Shown piece by piece: positions 9,689 through 19,481 of a DNA stretch of 64,000 nt (its first letter is position 1; each line of letters starts with the position of its first letter). Origin of the DNA: Planctomycetota bacterium (lineage in GTDB: Bacteria > Planctomycetota > Phycisphaerae > UBA1845); NCBI GenBank assembly GCA_016208685.1, contig JACQXM010000062.1, positions 124,001-188,000 of the forward strand. The letters run 5' to 3'. Both the position numbers and the translations under genes were made by a program. The notes under the pieces are model-generated. The model had not been told where the DNA came from. It saw only the letters and a program-made list of their open reading frames with translations, and did no database searches.

Positions 9689-12600
9689 TCAATCGCAGGT
9701 GTCGAACGTGCCCAGCTCGACCTGGAACCCGAAATCCATCACGTAGAGATCCGTCCACGCCTTGCCCTTAACGCAGGCCTCCGGCGGCTTCCAGGAACAG
9801 GTGTTCTGGCAGTTGTAACAGGCTTTGACGTCCACGCCGATGCTTCCGTTTATGGTGGCGCCGATCTTGAACATGATGTAGCCTTCGTCGCCGGGTTGCT
9901 TGTCGAGATCCTTGACGGTTGCTTCGGCACCGCCGGCCAGCGCCGTGGTCAGCGACCCGTTGAAGCATACCTCTCCGGTGAGGTTGTGCCCATAACACTT
10001 GTCGCTGCCGATGAACCCGGAGCCGCCCAGGCTCAGCGTTGCCCCGATCTTAATCCCCACCCAGATGTCAACGCCGATATTGATCGGCCAGCCGATCTCC
10101 TGGTAAACGCCCCAAGGCCGGAAGTCGAGTCCACCCGTGCCCGTCCCCTCGAAGTTCACGCGAATGTCGTAGAACTCCTGGCCAACGAGATCAGGAAGCG
10201 CCTTACCCTTCTTGCAGCAGACTTTGCAGACGCTGCCCTCGACCTTGCCCTGCAGTCCGAAGAAGACGCGGACTTTCCCCCCGGCGTAGTAGCGATCGGG
10301 GAAGGACTTGTCCCAACTCTTGCTGATCTTGCCGCAGCCGTCGCCGACCTGGACCTGCACCCAGGGCGTGCTCACGGTGACGGACACCAGTCCGGTGGGG
10401 TCCAGCAGTACGGTGGGCCGGCTCTGGACGTACTCATACAGGTTGGGCGTGTCGGTGATGCCCAAGGGGTCGCGCGCCATCCAGCGGCCGTGGCGGGGGT
10501 CGTAGAACCGGCGGCGATTGTATTGCAGCGCGTGCAGGCCGGGGTCTACAACGTCGAGCGCTCGCCCCGTATAGAAATAGGGGTTGATCTCGCTGCGAAC
10601 CCGGGAAACGAGGCACGCAGGCGTGCGCGGTCCACCCTGTACCCCGCCCAGGCAACCGGCGAGCGCCGCGTAGTCCGCGAGGTCGACGTCGGAGTCAAGG
10701 TCCTGGTCGGCGCGGGAGCAGCCCGGGCTGAGCACCACGGGGCCCGCGCCCGTAAAGCACGCGTCGAGGGCGGCGACGTCGTGGAGGTCGACGGAACCGT
10801 CGGCAATGACGTCGCCACGGACGCTGCCATTGATCGTCACCCCGCCGTAAGCGTCGTAGCTGTAGCGCTCCACGACCTGTCCCGCGGCGTCCACCAGGCC
10901 GGCGACGGTCATGTTCTTCTTCAGCAGATAGAGGTAGTCACCCGCGGGTGCTGAGCCGCGAAGCGCGTCGTGATGCACGAGGGCGTGCTCGTCCTGGTAG
11001 GTGCGGCCGTCGACGAAGTAGCGGAGCCGCCGATCCGCGTCATCGAACTCCGCGAGAACGGCTTCGCGATCGTCAAAAAAGTAGCGGGTCTTGGCCCCGC
11101 CCACGGTGGCAACGCTGCGACGGCCGAGCACGTCGTAGCGGTACGATGCAAGGACGGCGCCGAGCGCGTCGCGGACCTCCACCAGCCGCCCGGCGAAGTC
11201 GTACGCGTAGGCGTATCCGCGTTCATCGCGGATCAGGTTTCCCGCGGCGTCGTAGGTGAGCGGCGATCCGCTGATTTCCTCGTATTCGTTTGCGTTGCTG
11301 CTGCCATAGTCCACGGGAGGCTGGTGGGCGAAGCGGGTGTGGTGCGCTATGCGGTTGGATTGGGTGTCGTAGACGAATTCCTCAGTCCCGCCGACGTCGC
11401 CGGCGTGGACCGCGGAGACCAGCCGGCGCATGGAATCGTATTCAAAATCGGCTCCGCCGGCGGCGGCGGGCCCGGCGGCCGCCTCCGTCAGGGGCGAGCC
11501 CACCTCGTCGAGAACGTAATCGAACCGGGCGAGCACCTGCGGCATGGTCATACCGGTCTGCCAGCTGCCCTCGATGGCGGTCAGGCGGCGGTGCCCGTCA
11601 TAGCCCCAGACGGTATGAAGCGCATTGCCTCCGACAGAAACGGTTCGCGCGAGCGGATGGGCACCGACGTACTGATAGGTGACCACCTGTTCCGCGTCGC
11701 GGTGGATGGACATGGCGCGACCCAGTCCATCGTAGCGGTAGCTCAGCGTCGGCATGCCGTCAAGCGCGACCGAACGAAGCTGGCCGAGCGCGTCGCGGTT
11801 CATGACCACGACCTTGGACACGCCTTCCACCGTCTGGAGCTCGCCAATGCGGTGCCCGAGTGGATTGTAAGCGATGGCCACGAAGTCGGCATTGCTGTTG
11901 ATGTCGGACTTAAGCAAAGTGGGACGCCGCAAGGCGTCGTATTCTATGGACTCGTGGACCCAGAACGGTTCGAAGCCGGGGTCATCGACGATCCGCTCGA
12001 GCATCAGCCCGCGCGGGTCGCGGACGATGTCGAGATCGAAGCCGCGCGGGTCGGTAATGCGGACCAGCCGACCGGCGGAATCGTAAACGGTGGATTGTGT
12101 CGCGCCGTCGGAGGCGACGCGATGGATGGGGCGGCCGGCGCTGTCAAAGACGTAACGGGTGGTTTGCGGGCCGGCGTCATTCATCGCCGTCAGGCCAGTG
12201 CTGCGGCCCAGACGATCGTAGGACCAGAGCGTCTGGCGCGCGACGCCGTCGGCGTCCTGCACGGTTTCGACCCGGCGACCGAGGAGGTCGAAGCGCTGCG
12301 TCTCGCGGCTGCCGTCGGGTCCGACGACCTCCACGCCGCGGCTCAGGGCATCGTACGCGGTTGTCGTCGTGCGGTCCGCGATCCCGTCGCCGACAATCCG
12401 GGAAGCGGTCTGGCGGCCGAACGCGTCGTACGCGTACTGCACCGTGCGCGCGCCCAGCGCGTCGTTGTCGACGCGCGCGCTGACCAACCCCGTGGTTGCA
12501 TCGTACTGCAACTCGGTGAAATCGATCGCCGGGTCCTGCGGGAACCGCACCGCGACGCGACGGTCAATGCCGTCGTGAACGATCTGAACGGAACGGGCGG

Positions 12601-15600
12601 CACTGGGCTGATCCCCGAGTGCGCCGTAGCGGGTTACGCGCGCCAGACGCCCGGCAGCGTCGTATTCGTTCTCCTCGACCAGGTCGGTGGCTGTGTCAAC
12701 AGTAGAGCGCGTGGGATCGAGCAGCCGCGCGGAGCGGAGCATGCGGTCCCCGGCGTCGTACTCGGTAAGGGTGCGCGCCAGGATGTTGCCGTCACGATCG
12801 ATGTTGGTAAGCCGCACCGCCTGGTCGAAGGTATTGTACTGGGTTAACGTGCCGTGGCCCGCGGGATCGGTGGTCGTGGTGACCCGACCGGCGGCGTCGT
12901 ACGCGAAGGCGGTAACGATGTTCAGGCCCATCGGATCCAGCGCTTCCGCCAGCTTTCGCCCGCAGGGGTTGAGCGTGTAGTCAGTGCGCACACCTTCGCC
13001 GTTCACCCTGCCGATCACCCGTCCCAGGGCGTCGTGAGAATACCGCATGAGTCGGTCGCCCGGCTCATACTGTGCGAGGTTGGCATTGCCGTCGGCTTTG
13101 GAAAACTCCTCTGCGGCTTGCCCGCCGAAGGTGTAGGCGATGACGGTTACGGGGTCATGCGGGCCATCGACGGCGGGGACTACACGTTCGCGTTGCCGCA
13201 CGACCCGTCCCAGAACGTCATACTCGCGAACTTCGTCCTTCACCGGCGCGCCGGAATCTGGATCCGTAACCAAGATGCGCACCGGCATCCCGGCGGCGTC
13301 AAACGTGGTTTCGGTGCGCGCTGCGTGAAGGGCTGCGGTCTGGCGCCCGAAGGCGTCGTACTCGTAGGCGGTCGTTCCCGTGTCCGGGCGGGTGACCGAG
13401 GCGAGCTGGTTCAGCGCGTTATACACATAGGTGGTCACCAGTGCGGCGACGTCGGTGCTCTGCAAGGACTCGGCGACCGTGCGTGCGGCGCCGTCGTAGG
13501 CGAGGGCGCGGATCGAACCATTCGGGTAAGTCTCGCGGACGATCTGATCCTGGTAGTCGTAAACAGATGTAGTGGTAAGCGTGCCGCCCAGGGGGCCGGG
13601 TTTGTCCTCGGCAATGACCCGCCCGAGGGCGTCGTAGGTGTAGACGCCGTCCGACCAGGCCACGGGCTGGCCCGGGAGGAACGGTGCGCTGTCCAGCGCC
13701 ATCCGCCGTCGCGTGAGCAGGCCGTGCACGTCGTACTCGTACACCTCCTGCTTGAGCAGCTCCGGCGCGCCGGCACTCGCGAAAAGCGACTCGGAGGCGA
13801 GGCGGCCGGCGGGCCCGTACTGTCGCTCGGTGACGTCGCCACACGCGCTCACCTCGCGCGTGCGCTCGGAGTATGCATTGAAAGTGTACTGCTCCTCCGC
13901 GGTTTCGCCGGGCGGCCCGCCCGGGTTGCGGACCACGCGAGTTACGTTTCCGTTCGAATCGTATGCATATTGAGTGTAGATCGGCGCGCCTGCCGGTCCG
14001 GTAACCCCGGAGCGAGTGACGCGGTTATTGGCGTCGTACTCATAGGATCGACTGATCCGCGCGGTGCCGCCGCCGGCGACCGGCGCTGCCGGGCCGGTTT
14101 CGAGAAGCAACTTCCCTTGGTCGTCGTAGGCGTACTCGGTGACTCCACCGTGGGAGTCAACGGAGAGGAGCTTCACGAACTTGGAGGACACATTGTTGAA
14201 ACCGTTGTAGGCGAAGCTCGACTCGCTGATCCGCCCGTCGGTGGCTTGCAGGTAGCGCCATTCGTATTGCCCGATCCCGGCGGAGGGGACGTAGGGAGAA
14301 CGCGCGAAGCCTACGGCGTCGCCCGGCGTCCGTGACAGGGCAAGGTCCTGGATGGCCCAGCCGTCGGCCGCATTGGGGGACGGTGCAAGCCGCGCGAAAC
14401 GGAAGGAGAACAGGTACGTCGGCCCCGCTTCCAGCGTCCATCCGGGATGCTCCTGCCCGGCCATCCCGACGGTGTCGCAGGAGCTGTACAGGCGGAACCA
14501 CCCGTCACCGACGGTCGACGCCAGCGCGAACCCGGACGGACCGACGTTGGGTGTCACGTTGACCTCGACGCAGGCTTGTTCGCCCGGAGCGACGGCCTGC
14601 GGGCCGCGGATGCGCACCTGTGCGACGTAGGTGTTATCGCGGCCCACCTCCAGCGCGGCCTGTGCCGATGCACCCTCGACGAAGGGCACGAAAGGCGCCG
14701 CGCCGGGCTGCATGCCCGTGGACGTGAACGCCTCCGGGGCCAGCAGCCAACCCGCGGCTGACTCGTCCGCGGCCAGGAAAAGTGGCAGTCCGTTGGCGAA
14801 GGTCCGCACGACCGAGATGCGCTTGGCGCCGAACGGCTGAGTGATCTCGACGATCTCCGTATCCGTGCCGGCGCTGGCGTCGTGCTCGGAGCGGTAGTCG
14901 GTCAGCGTGGCGTAGAGGTCGCCGGAGGGCGGAGCGCCAACGGGGAACAGATCCGTATACATGTCGACGCGCGTGGTGCGACCCTGGTCGTCGTAGGACT
15001 CGACGCGGATGCGCTCCTCGGTAGCGGTGACTCGTTCGCGGATGGTCGCGCTGGTCGACTGGCCGAGCGTTCCGGCGTAGGAAACGGTTCTCACCGTGAC
15101 CAGGGCGGGCGCGTCCATGCGTCGGCGATGCTCCACCAGCCGCCCATCGGAATCGTAGACGAAGGTCTCCAGGTCGACACCGTTGCGATCCGTGATGCGC
15201 TCCAAAAGCCCCGTTGCAGAAAGGTAGTAGCGGCGGCTCTCGCCGTTGCACTCCGGACAGACAACACCATCCGCGCCGGCGATGCGCAGGCCGTCGTAAG
15301 CAAGCGCCACCTCGCGCAGTAGATCGGGGACGCCGCCGGCGACCGGGGTGATACGCTCGACTCGGCCCTGAGTGTCGTAGGCGAGTTCCAGATAAGTATT
15401 CGCGGCGGCCGGGCCGGAGTAGATGCGCACGAGGCGATCCGCCGCGTCAAAGGCGTATTCGCTGTGTGTGGAGCCGTCGAAACGCTGGGCGAGCACCAGG
15501 CGGAAGGCGTTGCCGCTCGTTGCCGTCTGCTCAAACCGGTACGTGAGACCCTGGTCAATGTTTGACAACTGAATGACGCCGCCGCGGTCGTCGCCAGAGA

Positions 15601-16798
15601 AGCCGCCGAGAATCCAGCCCTCAAGGAAGCCGCCCCCCGGGTTGAAGACCACGGAGTTTGCGCGCTCGGGTAGAAGGACTTCCACATCGCCGGTGGGGTG
15701 CACGGCCACGATCCGGGGGAGGCGCAGCGGTGTCGGCTCGCCGGCGCGAACGGTGAGCGCCAGTTCGCCAAGACGGACCACACCGAGCTCCGGCGCGGTC
15801 CTCCCGAGGATGCCGAAAAGTCCGGAGCGGGACGAACCCGGCACGGGGCAATCGGGACAATCACAATCGTCGTCCGGCTTGGCCTGAATCGTCTGGCTTC
15901 CCGTGGACCGTTGCCAGCACTGGTTGGCTTCATCGAACGCGGCGAGTTGCACGGTTACCGTGACCGAGCCCAGGCCGACCTTCCCGCGAACCTTGATCTC
16001 CAGGTATCCGGGCCAGCTTCCCGAATCCGCCGGTTTGCTTACGACCTCGACGCCGCCGGAGGTCTGCACCGCGAGTTCGTAGCAGTCCACGGCGCCGGAA
16101 GCATCCACGGTGATGGTCACCGTTTCGCCCACGGCATCCTCCCGCTGTGCCTTGCAATCGGTGGGACACACGGTGCGGATGATGTTGTCCGATTTGTTGG
16201 TTTGAAGGTTGGGCGGAGCGAGTCCCTGGGGGCAATCATCGCAGGGATTTCCCCCGCCCTGGAGGTCGGTGCAATCGCCGCCGCACCCCGCGGTAAAGGA
16301 CGTGGAGGCACTGGGACAGGTACCCGACGCAATCACCGTATAATTTCCGGCCTCCGTCGGGGTGTAAGTGAAGGTCCGTGTCGCTGAGCGGTTGAAGTCC
16401 TGAGTGGGGGCGAAGGTGACCGATTCGGTGTGCACCACTCCGAGCCCTTCGAGGAACACCTGGACATCCACCGGGGCCAGGCTGCAAGCACCTTCGGGGT
16501 GTGCACAGGGGCCGCCGCCGCTGCTCCCCACGCACCGGCAGTAGCTTGTGGTGTAACTGATCGTCACCGGTTCATTCAGATTAGCCTGGCGCGGGGATGC
16601 GGAGAGCGACGCAGAGGAACAATTGCAGCAGATATCCGCATGCGCCGGATTCGCCAAGAGGCAGAATGTGAGTACCGCCCCCAGGCACGCGATAATGCCG
16701 CGGACTCCTGCCGCGCGATCCCCGGCTGCCATGGCCCACGTGGCCTTACAGCAGCCCCGATCGATCCGTGTGCGTCGTGACCGAATCTCGGTGTTCAT
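9689..16798 (-). CDS. RHS/YD-repeat polymorphic-toxin-like protein with inserted dockerin-like module
   Basis: 2369 aa. The start is the ATG at 16798 behind GGAGGGAGG. A signal peptide (GIIACLGAVLTFCLLANPAHA) is followed by Cys-rich and Ig-like beta domains (to about residue 370), then a long array of YD repeats (YDxxGRL.., e.g. YDAAGRVTTTTDPAGHGT) to about 2000. A dockerin-like pair (GDVIADGSVDLHDVAALDAC and DLDSDVDLADYAALAGCLGG, bases about 10630-10815) is inserted just before the RHS core end (YNRRRFYDPRHGRWMARDPL ... PNLYEYV ... DPTGL). A 232-residue unique tip follows (9692-10387), with ten Cys and glycine-rich beta strands. RHS shells encapsulate C-terminal effectors in contact-dependent systems; here the Sec signal and dockerin module suggest a wall- or surface-associated protein instead. 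No toxin family was recognised in the tip. Confidence 0.88.
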   Translation of the reverse strand: MNTEIRSRRTRIDRGCCKATWAMAAGDRAAGVRGIIACLGAVLTFCLLANPAHADICCNCSSASLSASPRQANLNEPVTISYTTSYCRCVGSSGGGPCAHPEGACSLAPVDVQVFLEGLGVVHTESVTFAPTQDFNRSATRTFTYTPTEAGNYTVIASGTCPSASTSFTAGCGGDCTDLQGGGNPCDDCPQGLAPPNLQTNKSDNIIRTVCPTDCKAQREDAVGETVTITVDASGAVDCYELAVQTSGGVEVVSKPADSGSWPGYLEIKVRGKVGLGSVTVTVQLAAFDEANQCWQRSTGSQTIQAKPDDDCDCPDCPVPGSSRSGLFGILGRTAPELGVVRLGELALTVRAGEPTPLRLPRIVAVHPTGDVEVLLPERANSVVFNPGGGFLEGWILGGFSGDDRGGVIQLSNIDQGLTYRFEQTATSGNAFRLVLAQRFDGSTHSEYAFDAADRLVRIYSGPAAANTYLELAYDTQGRVERITPVAGGVPDLLREVALAYDGLRIAGADGVVCPECNGESRRYYLSATGLLERITDRNGVDLETFVYDSDGRLVEHRRRMDAPALVTVRTVSYAGTLGQSTSATIRERVTATEERIRVESYDDQGRTTRVDMYTDLFPVGAPPSGDLYATLTDYRSEHDASAGTDTEIVEITQPFGAKRISVVRTFANGLPLFLAADESAAGWLLAPEAFTSTGMQPGAAPFVPFVEGASAQAALEVGRDNTYVAQVRIRGPQAVAPGEQACVEVNVTPNVGPSGFALASTVGDGWFRLYSSCDTVGMAGQEHPGWTLEAGPTYLFSFRFARLAPSPNAADGWAIQDLALSRTPGDAVGFARSPYVPSAGIGQYEWRYLQATDGRISESSFAYNGFNNVSSKFVKLLSVDSHGGVTEYAYDDQGKLLLETGPAAPVAGGGTARISRSYEYDANNRVTRSGVTGPAGAPIYTQYAYDSNGNVTRVVRNPGGPPGETAEEQYTFNAYSERTREVSACGDVTERQYGPAGRLASESLFASAGAPELLKQEVYEYDVHGLLTRRRMALDSAPFLPGQPVAWSDGVYTYDALGRVIAEDKPGPLGGTLTTTSVYDYQDQIVRETYPNGSIRALAYDGAARTVAESLQSTDVAALVTTYVYNALNQLASVTRPDTGTTAYEYDAFGRQTAALHAARTETTFDAAGMPVRILVTDPDSGAPVKDEVREYDVLGRVVRQRERVVPAVDGPHDPVTVIAYTFGGQAAEEFSKADGNANLAQYEPGDRLMRYSHDALGRVIGRVNGEGVRTDYTLNPCGRKLAEALDPMGLNIVTAFAYDAAGRVTTTTDPAGHGTLTQYNTFDQAVRLTNIDRDGNILARTLTEYDAGDRMLRSARLLDPTRSTVDTATDLVEENEYDAAGRLARVTRYGALGDQPSAARSVQIVHDGIDRRVAVRFPQDPAIDFTELQYDATTGLVSARVDNDALGARTVQYAYDAFGRQTASRIVGDGIADRTTTTAYDALSRGVEVVGPDGSRETQRFDLLGRRVETVQDADGVARQTLWSYDRLGRSTGLTAMNDAGPQTTRYVFDSAGRPIHRVASDGATQSTVYDSAGRLVRITDPRGFDLDIVRDPRGLMLERIVDDPGFEPFWVHESIEYDALRRPTLLKSDINSNADFVAIAYNPLGHRIGELQTVEGVSKVVVMNRDALGQLRSVALDGMPTLSYRYDGLGRAMSIHRDAEQVVTYQYVGAHPLARTVSVGGNALHTVWGYDGHRRLTAIEGSWQTGMTMPQVLARFDYVLDEVGSPLTEAAAGPAAAGGADFEYDSMRRLVSAVHAGDVGGTEEFVYDTQSNRIAHHTRFAHQPPVDYGSSNANEYEEISGSPLTYDAAGNLIRDERGYAYAYDFAGRLVEVRDALGAVLASYRYDVLGRRSVATVGGAKTRYFFDDREAVLAEFDDADRRLRYFVDGRTYQDEHALVHHDALRGSAPAGDYLYLLKKNMTVAGLVDAAGQVVERYSYDAYGGVTINGSVRGDVIADGSVDLHDVAALDACFTGAGPVVLSPGCSRADQDLDSDVDLADYAALAGCLGGVQGGPRTPACLVSRVRSEINPYFYTGRALDVVDPGLHALQYNRRRFYDPRHGRWMARDPLGITDTPNLYEYVQSRPTVLLDPTGLVSVTVSTPWVQVQVGDGCGKISKSWDKSFPDRYYAGGKVRVFFGLQGKVEGSVCKVCCKKGKALPDLVGQEFYDIRVNFEGTGTGGLDFRPWGVYQEIGWPINIGVDIWVGIKIGATLSLGGSGFIGSDKCYGHNLTGEVCFNGSLTTALAGGAEATVKDLDKQPGDEGYIMFKIGATINGSIGVDVKACYNCQNTCSWKPPEACVKGKAWTDLYVMDFGFQVELGTFDTCD

Positions 16799-17028
16799 CA
16801 GTCCTCCCTCCGACTCCCGGACACCTGAAGCAGGCGCAAGCCCGAAGCGAAACCAGGTCCCGCGATCGTACCGCCCGGGCACGCCCCGCGCCCCGCGGGC
16901 ACGGCGAATCCGATGCCGCACCGGAACCGACTTACTGTGGCGAGCCCTACAACTCAGAAACGTCCGCGGCGGCCGCGGTCTCAAATGGCGCGTATCGCGC
17001 TGTCGGAGCTCACTGCGGGCAGCGCGAC

Positions 17029-17856
17029 CTATTGCTCATCGGGCGCCTTCTCCCATCCCTTCCGCGCGTGGCGCGCTGCTTCTGCCTCCGGCGTCCCGGG
17101 ATAGGCGCCCTCCATTTCTGCCAGGACGGCCAACGCCTCCGACAACCGCCCTCCGCGATAATAAGCCTCGGCGGCACGGAAGTGAGCCTCGCGAGCCAGC
17201 TCCGGATCGCTCGTAGCCAGCTTGCTGGTGATCATGCGATAATAAGCCACCGCCGCATCGACTCCGTCGCGCTCAAAGTGCAATCGGCCCCGGGTCATGA
17301 CGGCCCGGAAAACGTCCCCGCGCGTGCTGCTCATCGTGTCGAGCAGGTCGAGCAAGGCGGTGGCGAATGCGTATTCGCGAAGGGCAATGGCGCGATGCGT
17401 TTCGTTAAGCACGATTGCCGACGTCGGTCCGGCGCCGAGCTGCGCGGCAATCCGGCGAAATCGCTCGCCGGCGATTTCCATCGCCGATTCGGTTTGACCG
17501 GCCGCCAGGTGTGCTGCCTGGGACAATTCCATCCACAGGTACCACTCGGGATCCGCACTGCCCGGCACCCCTTCATGAATGGCGGACGCCAGTTCCTGCA
17601 TGCGTTCGCGTCGCCGGCCCTCGTCCGCGATTCCACCCGCCAGGCGAAAGCGGCGGCGCGACTGCTCCAGGGCATCGCTCAGCGGAAGTCCGGCCGTGGT
17701 CGCCTCCTGGAGCGTGAGGACTAGTCGCACCGGCGCCCTGCCAGGATCCGGCCTCTCCTGCCCTTGGGCGGCCGGCGCCGCCAGAACCGGCAGCAGCCAT
17801 ACGATCCTGGAGCCCATGCACCGCCGGCAACCGCGCGGAATCGACCGAGTAAACAC
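17029..17856 (-). CDS. Exported TPR-like protein
   Basis: 275 aa from a GTG at 17856 that has GGAGG seven bases upstream; an in-frame TTG at 17880 is less likely. A signal peptide (MGSRIVWLLPVLAAPAAQG) leads to a helical body. The C-terminal third carries recognisable TPR-type helices (AVAYYRMITSKLATSDPELA; HFRAAEAYYRGGRLSEALAV). It probably acts as a periplasmic scaffold; the partner is unknown. It lies 64 bp downstream of the NHL-repeat lipoprotein gene on the same strand, so the two may be one transcript. Confidence 0.7.
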   Translation of the reverse strand: MFTRSIPRGCRRCMGSRIVWLLPVLAAPAAQGQERPDPGRAPVRLVLTLQEATTAGLPLSDALEQSRRRFRLAGGIADEGRRRERMQELASAIHEGVPGSADPEWYLWMELSQAAHLAAGQTESAMEIAGERFRRIAAQLGAGPTSAIVLNETHRAIALREYAFATALLDLLDTMSSTRGDVFRAVMTRGRLHFERDGVDAAVAYYRMITSKLATSDPELAREAHFRAAEAYYRGGRLSEALAVLAEMEGAYPGTPEAEAARHARKGWEKAPDEQ

Positions 17857-17920
17857 GTTCGTGCCTCCATACCCACTCAACAGCAGCGCTTCGGGAGCGC
17901 TCGTTCACAGCAACGGTTCT

Positions 17921-18985
17921 TTAGCGCTCGCCACGACCAAGGAGGGTGCGGGCGCTTACGTCACCTGCGTCATCCCGCGCGGCGGCGCGACCTAACCCGT
18001 GACCGTCGCGGAGCGCGCGACCGCCTGCCAATCGTTCACGTTCGACAACTTCAGTGATGGGGATACGCAGAACCCGGTCGTTCAAGGTATCGGCGATGAG
18101 AATCCCGCCGTTGCCATCCGATGCCACGCCGGTCGGCCGATGGAGCCCGTCCGGGCCGCGTCCAGCATGCCCCCAGGTGCCAACGGGACTCTCACCGCCG
18201 GCGGAAAGAGCGACAATCCGGCTGTTCTCGGCGTCACAAACGACGAGCGTTCCATCGCGCGCGACCGCAATGTCGGAAGGGTATTTGAACTCGCCCGGTC
18301 CGTCGCCCAGGCCGCCGACGGTCGTCAGCAATCGGCCGTCGGCTCCGAAGCGGCACAACCGGTGATTTCCCGAGTCAACGACCCAGATCGTGCCCGCCGC
18401 GTCGAGCGCCAGCCCCGTGGGCCGCGAGAGCGCGGAGAAGCCCGATGCGGGGTCGCCGAAACTCGAGGAATACCGGAAATCAGGCGTAAAACAGCTGACT
18501 CTATCGTTGCCGCCGTACTCCGAGACAAAGACCCAGCCATCGTACCGGACGGCTACATCCGCCGGAAGCAGAAACTGGCCCGGTCCCGTTCCGTGGACGC
18601 CGAATCGTGCGAGCTCGCGCCCGTCGGCGTCGAACACGAGGATCCGGCTGTAGTGGGAATCCGCGACGAATACGCGATCGTCGTCGTCAACCGATATCCC
18701 AACGGGGGTACCCCGGTCGGTTTCCGGCAACGGCCAGGCTTTCTGCGGTATGCCGTTCGGAGAGTAGCGCGTAATTAACCCGCGTCGGTCAACCACAAAA
18801 ACCGTACCGCGACGCGACGCCGCGATTCCGCGTGGGCGGCTCAACGCCCTCGGAACCGACGCACTCACGGATGCAAAACGCTGGGGGGCGGCCGAGCGAG
18901 GGAGCGCGCGGCTGTCGCACCCCATTGCGAAGGCGAACCACAGCGGCAAGGCAGCCGCAATTGGTGATCGAACCAGGGCAAACAT
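17921..18985 (-). CDS. NHL-repeat beta-propeller lipoprotein
   Basis: 354 aa. The N-terminus is a lipoprotein signal with lipobox AFAMGC, so the mature protein probably begins at Cys23 and is membrane-tethered. The body consists of about six NHL repeats with the usual pattern (RPTGLALDAAGTIWVVDSGN; YPSDIAVARDGTLVVCDAEN; RPTGVASDGNGGILIADTLN; GPGQFLLPADVAV), forming a six-bladed propeller. Such domains mediate protein or ligand binding. The last 30 residues (from ERERLAGGRAL) are Arg-rich and outside the propeller, perhaps a decayed tail. Function beyond binding is not evident. Confidence 0.82.
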   Translation of the reverse strand: MFALVRSPIAAALPLWFAFAMGCDSRALPRSAAPQRFASVSASVPRALSRPRGIAASRRGTVFVVDRRGLITRYSPNGIPQKAWPLPETDRGTPVGISVDDDDRVFVADSHYSRILVFDADGRELARFGVHGTGPGQFLLPADVAVRYDGWVFVSEYGGNDRVSCFTPDFRYSSSFGDPASGFSALSRPTGLALDAAGTIWVVDSGNHRLCRFGADGRLLTTVGGLGDGPGEFKYPSDIAVARDGTLVVCDAENSRIVALSAGGESPVGTWGHAGRGPDGLHRPTGVASDGNGGILIADTLNDRVLRIPITEVVERERLAGGRALRDGHGLGRAAARDDAGDVSARTLLGRGER

Positions 18986-19238
18986 CGTCGAGTCTCGCCG
19001 GCACTCCTCGGGATTAGGTCAAGTGAAAGCCGCGAGCGCCAAACCTGAGCAATGAGGCCACGATGATACCGAGCCACACCCATCGCGTCAACAAGAAAAC
19101 TCCTCACGCGCTAGCGTCACGGAACCGGGCGGGCGTGCTGCCTTCGGGGAACAGATCTCTGCCTCATGTCGGAGGGATCCCGCGTATGTCGTGCGCAATC
19201 GGATTGTGGCCAGGCTTCCGTCCGGCTCACTCCCAGGC

Positions 19239-19450
19239 TCAGTGGTCCTCCATCCCGCGGGTCCCGTTGACGTTGGCGTACGGAGCTGCGGACGTGGCGC
19301 GGCCGAAAGCCATGATGGCCGCGACGATGCCGTCGATGCATTCGGTGGTCTTCTTCTTGCTGGGCTTGAGGTCGTCCGCGGCGTCGGTCTCCACCGCCAC
19401 GTTGGAGGCCATCCAGCGCAGCACTGCGTGCCCGCCGTGGCGCTGCTTGT
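19239..19450 (-). pseudogene. Phage terminase large subunit, C-terminal remnant (copy 1)
   Basis: The minus frame reads WHKQRHGGHAVLRWMASNVA, then VETDAADDLKPSKKKTTECI and DGIVAAIMAFGRA. This matches the extreme C-terminus of phage large terminases (typically HPVLRWMASNVAV...KPSKK.S..RIDGIVA.IMA). The ATPase and most of the nuclease are missing: the match begins directly at a palindrome (19452-19472), which seems to have replaced or interrupted the upstream part. A 96-bp portion (19309-19404) recurs at 21719-21814 with two mismatches. Confidence 0.7.
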
Positions 19451-19451
19451 G

Positions 19452-19472
19452 CCACTGCTCTGTGAGCAGTGG
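19452..19472. repeat. REP-like palindrome (inverted copy)
   Basis: A perfect 9-bp inverted repeat CCACTGCTC / GAGCAGTGG with loop TGT, ten bases beyond the stop of the RAYT gene. It is the reverse-orientation version of the three palindromes at 20167, 20220 and 21686 (loop ACA). A palindrome next to a RAYT gene is the usual arrangement for REP sequences handled by these enzymes. Confidence 0.85.
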
Positions 19473-19481
19473 CTTCGCGTA

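Noticed and set aside
10970..12847. A 625-codon plus-strand frame opposite the RHS gene
   Set aside because: Shadow of the YD-repeat coding sequence; no recognisable fold or start signal.
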